64,000 bases of DNA from Mycobacterium sp. (GTDB lineage: Bacteria > Actinomycetota > Actinomycetes > Mycobacteriales > Mycobacteriaceae), in contig JAGQTU010000009.1 in the NCBI GenBank assembly GCA_020438865.1, positions 1 to 64,000 on the forward strand, written 5' to 3'. How positions within the stretch are numbered: the first letter of the stretch is position 1; each line of letters begins with the position of its first letter. The position numbers and the translations under genes are program-made. This document shows positions 16,507 to 24,980 of this stretch, one piece after another. The notes below the pieces were generated by a model. The model made no database searches. It was given only the letters and a program-made list of their open reading frames with translations, and had not been told where the DNA came from.

Positions 16507-17702
16507 ACCCAGGAGACCTTCTTCGCCGGCGGGGCGTAGGCCGGCTTGCCCAGGTCGAGGACGTACTGGGCGATCATGTTGCGGAACACCTCCAGCGTCC
16601 CGCCGTAAATGCCCGACAGCGGGGCGAACCGGTAGATGTACTCCGAGGCGCCGTCGTCCGGCGCGCCGTCGGTGCCCACCGGCAGCGTCGACGCGGTGCC
16701 GAGCAGGTCCATCAGATCCGGGGCGATGTCGCGCATCGTCTGGGACAGCGCCACCCGGCCGTAGATGCTCGGCGCACTGAGCGCCGCCTCCAGTCGCGCG
16801 GCACTGCGGCCCAGCCGGTAGGCCACCGCACCGTCGTCGACCGCACGGTGTCCGTTCGGGCCTTTCCGGCCCACCGTCGCGGCCGCCTTGTCGACGGCGG
16901 TGGCCATGAAGCCGCCCTGGTGCATCATGATCGACACGTCGGCCAGGCCGTCGGCGGACGCCTCCACCGCGCCGTGCTCGGCGTTCAACGGTTCGCGCAG
17001 CACCGTCCAGCCGCCGTTGACCTCACCGAGGCGGTAGCGGTCGTCGACACGGACGTCGCTGTAGTAGACGATGTTGGTGCGGTCGCCGTCGACGGTCCGG
17101 ATGCCCTGGATCTCGATGCCCGGCGAGTCCAGCGGCACCAGGAACATGGTGAGGCTCTGGTGTTTCGGCGCATCCGGGTCGGTGTTGGTGATCAGGAAGA
17201 CGTACTGGCAGTTATGCGCGCCGGTGGTGAACATCTTCGAACCGTTGACGATCCAGCCCTCGCCGTCACGCACGGCGCGGGTCTTGCAGGTGGCGATGTC
17301 CGAGCCACCCTCGGGTTCGGTGTAGCCCAGGCACAGGCGGATGTGGCCGGTGAACACCCCGGGCAGCACTTCCTCTTTCAATTCCGGCGACCCGAAGCTC
17401 GCCACCGACCGGGCGACCATCGCGGTGGTCCCCCACGTCACCCAGGGCACGTGGGCGCGGCGCTTCTCCAGTTCCCAGATACGCCGCCGAACACGGGTGA
17501 ACCCGCCGTCGGCGGTGGGCTTCCACTCCTTCTCCAGGAAGCCCCGGGCGCCCAGTGCCAGATGCACGCCCTCGTGGAAGTTGTCCCCGGTCTCGCGGTC
17601 GTGGCGGATGACGTCCTCGGTGACCTGGGACCCTAGGAAGTCGCGCACCTCGTGCAGAAAGGCCTGGTCGTCGTCGGACAGTTCGACGCGTGAAAAGTCC
17701 AT
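16503..17702 (-). CDS. acyl-CoA dehydrogenase
   Basis: 399 residues. FAD and acyl-CoA contacts are in LCLGYTEPEGGSDIATCKTRA and WIVNGSKMFTTGAHNCQY. At the place where a catalytic Glu often sits (YEGT) the sequence is YGGTLEVFRN, as in mycobacterial FadE proteins that form heteromers. It is the last gene of the operon starting at 23267 and lies 12 bases after a second, divergent-sequence dehydrogenase, so the two probably form an alpha2beta2 enzyme. Its end overlaps the convergent thiolase stop. Confidence 0.9.
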   Translation of the reverse strand: MDFSRVELSDDDQAFLHEVRDFLGSQVTEDVIRHDRETGDNFHEGVHLALGARGFLEKEWKPTADGGFTRVRRRIWELEKRRAHVPWVTWGTTAMVARSVASFGSPELKEEVLPGVFTGHIRLCLGYTEPEGGSDIATCKTRAVRDGEGWIVNGSKMFTTGAHNCQYVFLITNTDPDAPKHQSLTMFLVPLDSPGIEIQGIRTVDGDRTNIVYYSDVRVDDRYRLGEVNGGWTVLREPLNAEHGAVEASADGLADVSIMMHQGGFMATAVDKAAATVGRKGPNGHRAVDDGAVAYRLGRSAARLEAALSAPSIYGRVALSQTMRDIAPDLMDLLGTASTLPVGTDGAPDDGASEYIYRFAPLSGIYGGTLEVFRNMIAQYVLDLGKPAYAPPAKKVSWV

Positions 17703-17714
17703 ACCCGTTGTCTC

Positions 17715-18767
17715 CTAGGCTGTTTGGCTGGCTGATTCGCGGTCGGCGAGGATGTGGGCGATCCGTCTGGCGCTGGCCGCGGGGTCGCCGCCGGCCAGCG
17801 CCCAGCCACGGGCCCGCACCAGGTAGGCGGTCGCGGCGGCTTCGGCCGACACTCCGAGGCCACCCTGGATGTGCACCGCCATCGTCGCCGCCTTGGACGC
17901 CTCCTCGGCCATGAACACGAACACCGACGGCGCCAACTCGGGTCGCTCGTCGGGTTCGTTGTCGAGAAACCAGGCGGCCCGCCGGGCGAGGTTGCGGCCA
18001 CCCTCGATGGTGATCACCATGTTGGCCAGCGGATGGGAGATGGCCTGCAACGTCGAGATCGGCACCCCCAGCGTGTAACGGGTCCTGGCGAACTCGGCGG
18101 CGATGGTCATGGTCTCCTCGACCAACCCGACCAGTGCGGACGCGGTCAGCAGCCGCCACTCGTCCAGCGCACGTTGGTATTCCGCGAGCGCGGCCGCTCC
18201 GGAGGCGAGGACGGTCCGGCTGTCCGCGGCGCCCGGGTCGACCCACGCCATCGGGAGCTTGCCGATGTTGTCGACCTTGACCGGCCGGGTGCCGAAGGTC
18301 AGCCGCACCACATCGTCACCGTCGCGGACCACGATGTGATCGGCGATCGACCCGGTGGGGATCAGCCGCTGACCGGTGACGGCATCCTCCTGCGGGTCCA
18401 AGGCCACCAGGCTCTTGCCCTCCACGATGTCGACGGAGTCCAGGGTGCCGAGCCGGGCGAGCAGCCGCGCCGCGCAGACGTGGTCGATCCACGGCACCGG
18501 GGCCAGCGAGCGTCCGATCTCCTCGGCCACCAGGGTGAGATCCACCAGGGTGGCGCCGTCGCCGCCGACCGACTCCGGCAGCGCCATCGTCGTCGCGCCC
18601 ATGGCGCACAGGCGTTCCCAGAGGCTCTTGTCGAACCCGGACGGTTCGGCGGCGCGGACCGTCTCGATCGGGCAGTACGACTTGAAGAACTGCCGGTAGG
18701 CGTTCTGCAGGTCGGTGTGGTCGGCGGTCAGGCTGTAGTCCAGCCGCCGCAGTTCGTAGCGGTCCAT
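17715..18767 (-). CDS. acyl-CoA dehydrogenase, probable partner subunit
   Basis: 350 residues, shorter than a full acyl-CoA dehydrogenase and with weaker FAD-site motifs in the middle domain (GTRPVKVDNIGKLPMAWVD). The C-terminal helical domain is recognisable (YTLGVPISTLQAISHPLANMVI, AVHIQGGLGVSAEAAA). This matches the smaller, partly degenerate partners of mycobacterial heteromeric FadE enzymes. Its ATG directly abuts the TGA of the amidohydrolase gene. Confidence 0.87.
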   Translation of the reverse strand: MDRYELRRLDYSLTADHTDLQNAYRQFFKSYCPIETVRAAEPSGFDKSLWERLCAMGATTMALPESVGGDGATLVDLTLVAEEIGRSLAPVPWIDHVCAARLLARLGTLDSVDIVEGKSLVALDPQEDAVTGQRLIPTGSIADHIVVRDGDDVVRLTFGTRPVKVDNIGKLPMAWVDPGAADSRTVLASGAAALAEYQRALDEWRLLTASALVGLVEETMTIAAEFARTRYTLGVPISTLQAISHPLANMVITIEGGRNLARRAAWFLDNEPDERPELAPSVFVFMAEEASKAATMAVHIQGGLGVSAEAAATAYLVRARGWALAGGDPAASARRIAHILADRESASQTA

Positions 18768-19595
18768 TCAGCGCTCCTTGAAGAAGAAGTCGTGGGCGTT
18801 GTTGTAGAGGTAGTTCTCCAGCACGTCGGGCGGCAGGTCGAGGGCCAGCGCCTCGGGGACCAGCCGGCTCATCTTCAGTACCGGCCAGTCCGAGGCGAAC
18901 ATCACCTTGTTGCGGCCGCGGGTGCGCATGTAGTGCAGAAGGCTCTCCGGCAGCCGTTTCGGCGACCACGCCGATGTCATCAGGCGCAGGTTCTCGTACT
19001 TGATCAGCAGCCGGATCGCGATGTCCCACCACGGGTCCGCACCGTGGATCATGCACAGCCGCAACTCGGGAAACCGCACGCACACCCGGTCGAGGTGGAT
19101 CGGGTTCTGCACCTCACCGGGGATCGGGGGTCCGGGCAGGCCGGTGTTGAGGCACAGCGGCAGGCCGATCTCGGCGCACTTGGTGTACAGCGGGTAGTAG
19201 ACGGCATCGCTCGGCGGGTACTGGGCGTCGCCCCAAAAGCTCGGTCCGACAGCGGCGTACACCACCGGCAGGTCGGCGACGACGGCGGTGAGCTCACGCA
19301 GCGTGGGCATCGGCCGCAGCAGGTTGAGCCCTCCCATGGCCAGTGCGAACCGGTCGGGTCGGGCCTGAGCGAAGCTGCGCGCGGTGACGTGCGGCTTGGT
19401 GATGTTGTCCATCAGGATCGCCTTCTGCACGCCGTGGGCGTCCATCTCGTCGAGCAACTGGTGCAGGTCCACCGGCGCGAACATCGACTCCGGGCCCTTG
19501 AAGTAGTCGTCGCGCACCTTCAACATCCAGGTGGGCTGTTGCTCCGTCTCACCGAAGTGCACATTGACCAAGCCGTCGATCACCTTCGGGCTCAT
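18768..19595 (-). CDS. amidohydrolase-2 family protein
   Basis: 275 residues of the ACMSD/resorcylate-decarboxylase-like amidohydrolase fold. The N-terminal metal motif, usually HxH, reads DGLVNVHFGE, so one histidine is Asn. Later ligands are kept: CMIHGADPWW and the Asp of MFASDWP. Family members hydrolyse or decarboxylate and some act on CoA esters or ring acids. The start overlaps the stop of the CoA ligase gene (ATGA). Substrate unknown. Confidence 0.83.
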   Translation of the reverse strand: MSPKVIDGLVNVHFGETEQQPTWMLKVRDDYFKGPESMFAPVDLHQLLDEMDAHGVQKAILMDNITKPHVTARSFAQARPDRFALAMGGLNLLRPMPTLRELTAVVADLPVVYAAVGPSFWGDAQYPPSDAVYYPLYTKCAEIGLPLCLNTGLPGPPIPGEVQNPIHLDRVCVRFPELRLCMIHGADPWWDIAIRLLIKYENLRLMTSAWSPKRLPESLLHYMRTRGRNKVMFASDWPVLKMSRLVPEALALDLPPDVLENYLYNNAHDFFFKER

Positions 19596-21211
19596 GACAG
19601 TGCGGCTCCCTGCTGTTGGGTGGCAACGGTTTTCGCCCAGCGGTAGTCGGCCTTGCCGTTGCCCAGCCGCTTGACCTGGTCGACGGTGATGAACTGCTTG
19701 GGGGCCTTGTAGCGGGCCAGTTCCGTGGTGCAGTGCGCGTGCAGTTCGTCATGCGTCACGTCGGCGCCGTGGAACGCCACCACCGCGACCAGTTCCTCAC
19801 CCCACCGCTCACTGGGCCGCCCGACCACCAGCGCGTCGGCGACCCCCGGATGGGCCCGCAGCACCTCTTCGACCTCCTCGACGAAGACCTTCTCGCCGCC
19901 GGTGTTGACCACCAGGGAGTCTCGGCCGAACAGCCGCAGCGTGCCGTCGGCGGCCAGCGACCCGCGGTCACCGGAGATCACCACGCGCTGCCCGTCGACC
20001 TCGGGGAATGTCACGCGGGTGGCCTCGGCGTCGTCGAAGTAGCCCAACGGAATTCGCCCGGCCCTCGCCACCCAGCCGACCTGCTCCTCACCGGGGCCGA
20101 GGAACCGGCTGTAGTCGTCGGCCAAAACCAGTGCTCCCTCGCGCAGTTCGAAGGTGTCCTTGTGGTCGTCACGCATGCTGCGGCCGAATCCGACGTTGCC
20201 GGTCTCCGAGGACCCGTAGCCGTTGATCAGGATGATGTTGGGCAGCATCTCCAGCAGTGCGCGCTGGTGTCTGGGATTGGTCGCCGCTCCCCCGGTCGCC
20301 AGGGCGTACAGCGAGGACAGGTCGTAGCTGCCATCCCGAAGCGCCGCGACCAGCGGTGCGGCGTAGGCGTCACCGACCATCGTCATCATGCCGACCTTGT
20401 GACGCTGCGCCGTGGACAGCACCCGGTCGGGATCGAACTTCGTCGAGTCGTAGAGCACGACGGTCTGCCCGTTGAGCACCCCGGCGAAGGCGGTCCACAT
20501 GCCGGCGGCGTGCATGAGCGGTGACACCGCGAACCATGGCGGTCCCGGGGTGCCCAGCTTGGCGTGGATCTCGGCGGCGGACTGGTGGTCGGCGCCGTTC
20601 ATCGAGATCGTGTAGGTGTCGGCCTGCCGCCACATCACGCCCTTGGGTCGTCCGGTGGTGCCGCCGGTGCAGATCATCAGGACGTCGTCCGGTGACGGGG
20701 TGATGTCCTGGTCGGTATCGCCCTGTGCCAGAGCGTCATCCAGGCTGACCGCACCGGGCAGGTCGGGTCCGTCGGCACCGTCGTCGATCGAGATCATCAG
20801 GGTGGCGCTGGCCGGCGGGAGCACGTCGGCGAACTTCGGGGCCAGTGAACGGTGACAGATCACCGCGGTCGGTCTGACGTAGTCGAGTAGCTCGGCGACC
20901 TCGCGCGGGGTGTAGTGATAGTTGACGTTGACCGGAACGGTGCGGGCCTTCAGGCAGCCGATGACCATGTCGGGGTACAGGTCGTTGTGCATGATCAGCG
21001 CGACGCGGTCCTGGCCGCACTCCCAGTTCTGGAGCTCGTCCCGCTCGCGGTGCGCCCCGAGACCCTGCGCGGCAAGAAAGTTGGCCAACCGACGGGTGCG
21101 GTCGGCGGACTCGGCGTAGGTGCTGACACGTTCCCCGCACACCGTCATCGGACGGTCGGGGATCACCTCGGCGATGGCGTCGAGGACTTCGCCGATCGTC
21201 CACTGCGCCAT
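19592..21211 (-). CDS. fatty-acyl/steroid-type CoA ligase
   Basis: 539 residues of the adenylate-forming superfamily, resembling FadD3/FadD19-like ligases. Core motifs: ICTGGTTGRPKGVMWRQ (P-loop-like), GYGSSETG, ISGDRGSL and the catalytic Lys in LGNGKADYRW. It activates an acid to acyl-AMP then acyl-CoA. It sits in the middle of the six-gene operon, two bases after the upstream amidohydrolase, so its product probably feeds the dehydrogenases and crotonase encoded with it. Confidence 0.92.
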   Translation of the reverse strand: MAQWTIGEVLDAIAEVIPDRPMTVCGERVSTYAESADRTRRLANFLAAQGLGAHRERDELQNWECGQDRVALIMHNDLYPDMVIGCLKARTVPVNVNYHYTPREVAELLDYVRPTAVICHRSLAPKFADVLPPASATLMISIDDGADGPDLPGAVSLDDALAQGDTDQDITPSPDDVLMICTGGTTGRPKGVMWRQADTYTISMNGADHQSAAEIHAKLGTPGPPWFAVSPLMHAAGMWTAFAGVLNGQTVVLYDSTKFDPDRVLSTAQRHKVGMMTMVGDAYAAPLVAALRDGSYDLSSLYALATGGAATNPRHQRALLEMLPNIILINGYGSSETGNVGFGRSMRDDHKDTFELREGALVLADDYSRFLGPGEEQVGWVARAGRIPLGYFDDAEATRVTFPEVDGQRVVISGDRGSLAADGTLRLFGRDSLVVNTGGEKVFVEEVEEVLRAHPGVADALVVGRPSERWGEELVAVVAFHGADVTHDELHAHCTTELARYKAPKQFITVDQVKRLGNGKADYRWAKTVATQQQGAALS

Positions 21212-21213
21212 GG

Positions 21214-22407
21214 TCAGGCCGTCACCTTGACACCCAGCAGATCCAAGGCATTGTCGCGCATGATCTTTCGGACATCCGAGTCGCTGAACGCGGTCAGCTC
21301 CTTCGCGTAGTCGATGGGCGACTCGAGGCCTTCGCCGTGCGGCCAGTCCGACCCGAACAGAATCTTCTCGACTCCGATGATGCCGGCCAGCTCGGAGAGA
21401 CCGTCCTCGTAATAGGGCGCGATCCAGACGTTGGTGATCAACTGCTCGACCGGATCCACGGTGTAGTGGCGCGGATGGTTGTTGGCTGACTTCTTCAGGC
21501 GCTTGATCAGCCGGTGGACGAAGTACGAGCCGTTCTCGATGCTGACCGCCTTGAGCTTGGGGTGGCGGGTGAACACGCCGTGCACGATCATCGAGGCCAT
21601 GGTGTCGTGGATCGCACGGTCGTCCATGAGTACCTGATCCAGCGGGTCACGGGCGCCGAACCCCTCGAATGTCGAGTTGCCGCCCCACCATCCGCGGATC
21701 TGCAGATAGCCGCTGTCGCTGAGGTGGAAGCCCACCGGCACGCCGGCCTCGGCCAGTCGCGCCCACACCGGATCGTGCAGTGGGTCCCCCAGCGAGCGCG
21801 GCTTGACCACCCCGGGCACCGGAGCCGGCCGCACCAGCACGATCCGCGCTCCCCGGGCAAGCACGAAGTCCACCTCTTCGACGGCCTGCTGCGGATCGGC
21901 GAGCGAGATGATCGGCGCGGCGATGACGCGATGGTCGGGCCGGTCGAATCCCCAGTCCTCGTCGAGCCACAGGTTGAACGCGTGCACCGACGCCATGGTC
22001 GCCTCGACGTCGTGTTTGAGCGCCTCCTCCACGCCGCAGGCGAAAGTGGGCAGCATGAACACGGTTTCGAGGCCCTGGGCGTCCATCACGGCAACCCGGG
22101 CGTCCCGATTCTGGTACTCCGGGTGGTCGGCGAGACGCTCCACCTTCATCAAGGACGACGGGTCGACGCCGTCGGGAACGGTGCCACGGAAGAGCAGGTC
22201 CAGACAGCCGGGCACGATGATCGGGTCGAACGTCGGATTGGGGATGAAGTGGTTGACGCGGCCACCGATGACGACCTGGGTGTGTTTACCGTCCTGGAAG
22301 ACCTGTACCCCACGGCGTTTGAACTTCTTGTCGAGGTGACGGGTGAACGAGTCCAGCGGCTCGTAGTAGTGGTTGTCGACGTCGATGACTTTGTAGTCCA
22401 GTGCCAT
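21214..22407 (-). CDS. amidohydrolase-2 family protein
   Basis: 397 residues of the same fold as the 18768-19595 protein but longer. The start reads YKVIDVDNHYYEP, the form common in actinobacterial members where HxH is replaced by D-x-D-N-H. The C-terminal part keeps LFGSDWPHGEG, while the mid-domain HxG site reads SIENGSYF. ATG 22407 has a GAGGACACC ribosome site. Role likely hydrolysis or C-C cleavage of a ring-derived CoA ester; not certain. Confidence 0.85.
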   Translation of the reverse strand: MALDYKVIDVDNHYYEPLDSFTRHLDKKFKRRGVQVFQDGKHTQVVIGGRVNHFIPNPTFDPIIVPGCLDLLFRGTVPDGVDPSSLMKVERLADHPEYQNRDARVAVMDAQGLETVFMLPTFACGVEEALKHDVEATMASVHAFNLWLDEDWGFDRPDHRVIAAPIISLADPQQAVEEVDFVLARGARIVLVRPAPVPGVVKPRSLGDPLHDPVWARLAEAGVPVGFHLSDSGYLQIRGWWGGNSTFEGFGARDPLDQVLMDDRAIHDTMASMIVHGVFTRHPKLKAVSIENGSYFVHRLIKRLKKSANNHPRHYTVDPVEQLITNVWIAPYYEDGLSELAGIIGVEKILFGSDWPHGEGLESPIDYAKELTAFSDSDVRKIMRDNALDLLGVKVTA

Positions 22408-22424
22408 GATGGTGTCCTCTCGGC

Positions 22425-23267
22425 TCAGCTGAGCGGCGGAAAGCTCGGCGGGCGCTTCTCGAAGAAGGCGGTGATGCCCTCGATGAAGTCCGGGCGGCGC
22501 ATTGACTCGTGCATGAGCGTCTCGGCAAGGCCGCTGCTCTCGGCGATCTCCCGCAGTGCGTCGCCGTACACCTGTCGCTTGATCACCGCCAGCGAGCTCG
22601 GCGCGCAGTTGGCCGCGATGTCCTCGGCGTAGGCGATGGCGCGGGGCAGCAGGTCCTCGGGGGCGAGGACCTCCTTGACCATGCCGAGTTCGGCGGCCTC
22701 CTCGGCGAGGAAGACCCGGCCGCTCAGCAGCAGGTCCAGCGCCGCGCCCCAGCCGATGACGCGGGGCAGGATCCAGGAGATGCCGTACTCGGCGATCAGC
22801 CCGCGGCGGGCGAAGGACGTCGTGAACTTGGCTCCGGCGGCGGCGAATCGGACGTCGCACATCAGCGCCTGGGTCAGGCCGATGCCGGCGCAGGCGCCGT
22901 TGATCGCGGCGATGACGGGCTTGCGCAGGGTGGTCAGGAAGAACGCGTGCCGCTCCCCGACCATCGCGGACAGGTCGGCGTCCCCGGCGCTCTCGACGGT
23001 GGCCGACCCGATGCTGTTCAGGTCGCCCATGTCGGCTCCGGCGCAGAAGGCGCGGCCGTTGCCGGTGATGACGATCGCCCGGACCGCCGGATCGGCCTCG
23101 GCCCGGTCCAGGCCGGCGTAGAAGCCCGCGGCCAGCCCGCCGCCCCAGCCGTTCATCCGCTCCGGCCGGTTGAGGGTCAGGATCGCCACCCCGCTCTCGC
23201 GCGCCTCGTACAGAACGGCTTGGGCCGCACCGGAATCCGCCGCGAGGTCAGCCTGGCCAGTCGTCAC
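22425..23267 (-). CDS. enoyl-CoA hydratase/isomerase (crotonase)
   Basis: 280 residues. The oxyanion-hole segments are GRAFCAGADMGDLN and NGACAGIGLTQALMCDVRFAA; the region RRGLIAEYGISWILPRVIG carries a conserved Glu used by hydratases. It is the first gene of the operon running to 16503, with a regulon dyad 34-52 bases upstream of the start codon. Likely hydrates or isomerises an enoyl-CoA made by the downstream dehydrogenase pair. Confidence 0.92.
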   Translation of the reverse strand: MTTGQADLAADSGAAQAVLYEARESGVAILTLNRPERMNGWGGGLAAGFYAGLDRAEADPAVRAIVITGNGRAFCAGADMGDLNSIGSATVESAGDADLSAMVGERHAFFLTTLRKPVIAAINGACAGIGLTQALMCDVRFAAAGAKFTTSFARRGLIAEYGISWILPRVIGWGAALDLLLSGRVFLAEEAAELGMVKEVLAPEDLLPRAIAYAEDIAANCAPSSLAVIKRQVYGDALREIAESSGLAETLMHESMRRPDFIEGITAFFEKRPPSFPPLS

Positions 23268-23300
23268 CTACGCGCACCCTCCCACCTCGGCATTTGTCTA

Positions 23301-23319
23301 TACTGTACACCTATCGGTA
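23301..23319. promoter_or_regulatory. regulon dyad site 5
   Basis: TACTGTAC-ACC-TATCGGTA; 12 of 16 arm positions match. Located upstream of the enoyl-CoA hydratase operon (start 23267, minus) and just past the stop of the SDR gene. Confidence 0.5.
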
Positions 23320-23345
23320 TAGCCTTCCGCAATGGTGTTCCGGGC

Positions 23346-24143
23346 TCAGGTGAAATCGCTGCCGCCGTCGACGTTGATGTTGGCGCCGGTCATGTAGGAG
23401 TTGCGCCGGGACGCCAGAAACGCGACGACGGGACCGATCTCGTCGGGCAGGCCGGCGCGGGGCAGGTGCGCGGGATGCCCGAAGTGCTTGTCGATGGCGG
23501 TCATCAGGGCGTAGGGGTCGGAGCCGTCGACGCCGACCGAGTCCGCCCAGCCGACGAGCGCCTCGGAGGCGATGCTGCCGGGTGAGACGACGTTCACCAT
23601 GATCTCGTCGGGCGCGAGCAGTTGCGAGAGGTTCTTGGAGATGCTGGTGACCATCGCCTTCGCCGCGGTGTAGGCCGCCAGGTTGGGGCTCTGCCGCTGG
23701 GTGGACTGCGCGGAGAAGTTGACGATGCGCGCCCACTGCGCCCGGCGCAGCAGTGGCAGGGCCGATCGCACGCAGTGCACCATGCCCATCACGCCACCGT
23801 CGACCGCCTTGTGCCACTGCGCGTCGCTGAGTTGCTCGACGCTGCCCTGCACGGCGGGGCCGACGGTGTTGATGAGGATGTTCAGCTCGCCACCCCACCG
23901 CTCGGCGATCTCGTCGAACATCTGCTGAACCTGATCGGCGTCCTCGACGTCGGCGACCATCGCGACGGCGTCGGGGCTGCCCCGGGCGCTCAGATCGGCT
24001 GTGGCACTGTCGAGTACGGCCTTCGTGCGGCCGACCAGGGCCACTCGGGCGCCGTCGTCGGCCAGGCACCGCGCGGCGGCCAGGCCCATCCCGCGTCCAC
24101 CGCCGACCACGACGGCGGTGGCGTCCCTCAGTCCGAGGTCCAC
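23346..24143 (-). CDS. short-chain dehydrogenase/reductase
   Basis: 265 residues of the classical SDR fold. The cofactor loop is VVGGGRGMG, the NNAG-type site reads NTVG, and the catalytic Tyr/Lys pair is in AAYTAAKAM with Ser in NFSAQS. It should interconvert a hydroxyacyl and ketoacyl group with NAD(P)H. Divergent from the TetR gene with a regulon dyad between them. Confidence 0.9.
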   Translation of the reverse strand: MDLGLRDATAVVVGGGRGMGLAAARCLADDGARVALVGRTKAVLDSATADLSARGSPDAVAMVADVEDADQVQQMFDEIAERWGGELNILINTVGPAVQGSVEQLSDAQWHKAVDGGVMGMVHCVRSALPLLRRAQWARIVNFSAQSTQRQSPNLAAYTAAKAMVTSISKNLSQLLAPDEIMVNVVSPGSIASEALVGWADSVGVDGSDPYALMTAIDKHFGHPAHLPRAGLPDEIGPVVAFLASRRNSYMTGANINVDGGSDFT

Positions 24144-24201
24144 GACCCTGCGTCCGACACCAGGCAGCCTCCACGTCGTGTTCGCTGGTATCGGTAAAAC
24201 C

Positions 24202-24220
24202 TACTATAGGGTTTACAGTA
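24202..24220. promoter_or_regulatory. regulon dyad site 6, TetR autoregulation
   Basis: TACTATAG-GGT-TTACAGTA; the right arm is perfect and the left has two changes. It lies 15 bases before the TetR start and between that gene and the SDR, as expected for an autoregulated repressor. Confidence 0.65.
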
Positions 24221-24234
24221 ACTGGAAGAGATCG

Positions 24235-24936
24235 ATGGAAGGTGGACCTGCAGTGGCCAAGCCAGCGACCGCGGCGAAGCGCCCTCGGCGCGAGCGTGGG
24301 TCGATCAACCCCGACGACATCATCGCCGGCGCATTCGAACTCGCCGAGCAGGTGTCGATCGACAACCTGAGCATGCCACTGCTCGGCAAGCACCTCGGGG
24401 TGGGTGTCACGAGCATCTACTGGTACTTCCGCAAGAAGGACGACCTGCTCAACGCGATGACGGACCGGGCGCTGCGCCAGTACGTGTTCGCCACCCCGTA
24501 CGTCGAGGCCGACGACTGGCGCCAGACCCTGGCCAACCACGCGCGCTCGATGCGAAAAACGTTCATGGGCAACCCGATCCTGTGCGACCTGATCCTGATC
24601 CGCTCGGCGCTGAGCCCACGGGCGGCCAAGGTCGGCGAGCAGGAGGTGGAGAAGGCGATCGCCAGTCTGGTCGAGGCCGGCCTGTCCCCCGAGGATGCGT
24701 TCGACGTCTACTCGGCGGTGTCGCTGCACGTACGGGGTTCAGTTGTGCTGCACCGGCTTCACGAGAAGAACCAGGACGCCGACCGCGACTCGCACGCGCT
24801 GGAGGACACCATCCGGGTCGGCGCCGCCGACGACCACAACTTCGAGTACGGGCTGCAGTGCATCCTCGAGCACGCCGAGCGTCTGATCGAGGACGGCAGG
24901 AAGTCCTCTCCCGCGAGCAGACGCAAACGTCCCTGA
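24235..24936 (+). CDS. TetR-family regulator, candidate master repressor of the island
   Basis: 233 residues. A basic N-terminal arm (AAKRPRRERG) precedes the helix-turn-helix (residues about 22-67: INPDDIIAGAFELAEQVSIDNLSMPLLGKHLGVGVTSIYWYFRKKDDLL). The C-terminal helical domain would bind the inducer. ATG 24235 has GGAAGAG four bases upstream; GTG 24253 is the alternative. It is the regulator lying inside the TACTGTAA-dyad cluster and carries such a dyad in its own promoter, so it is the best candidate to bind all of them, possibly with an acyl-CoA ligand. Confidence 0.88.
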   Translation: MEGGPAVAKPATAAKRPRRERGSINPDDIIAGAFELAEQVSIDNLSMPLLGKHLGVGVTSIYWYFRKKDDLLNAMTDRALRQYVFATPYVEADDWRQTLANHARSMRKTFMGNPILCDLILIRSALSPRAAKVGEQEVEKAIASLVEAGLSPEDAFDVYSAVSLHVRGSVVLHRLHEKNQDADRDSHALEDTIRVGAADDHNFEYGLQCILEHAERLIEDGRKSSPASRRKRP

Positions 24937-24967
24937 AACGGCGGCGTGTCGGGCGCCTTTGCGTCTG
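24918..24967. terminator. possible bidirectional terminator hairpin
   Basis: Two 10-bp arms, CAGACGCAAA (24918-24927) and TTTGCGTCTG (24958-24967), can pair around a 30-base GC-rich loop. They sit between the convergent TetR and thiolase genes. There is no U-tract, so termination is inferred from placement only. Confidence 0.35.
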
Positions 24968-24980
24968 TTCGCCGGTAGGC

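Noticed and set aside
17754-19646. A 630-codon plus-strand open frame opposite the acyl-CoA dehydrogenase and amidohydrolase genes
   Set aside because: It is Arg/Gly/His/Gln-rich with no domain and is explained by GC-rich third positions of the real minus-strand genes.
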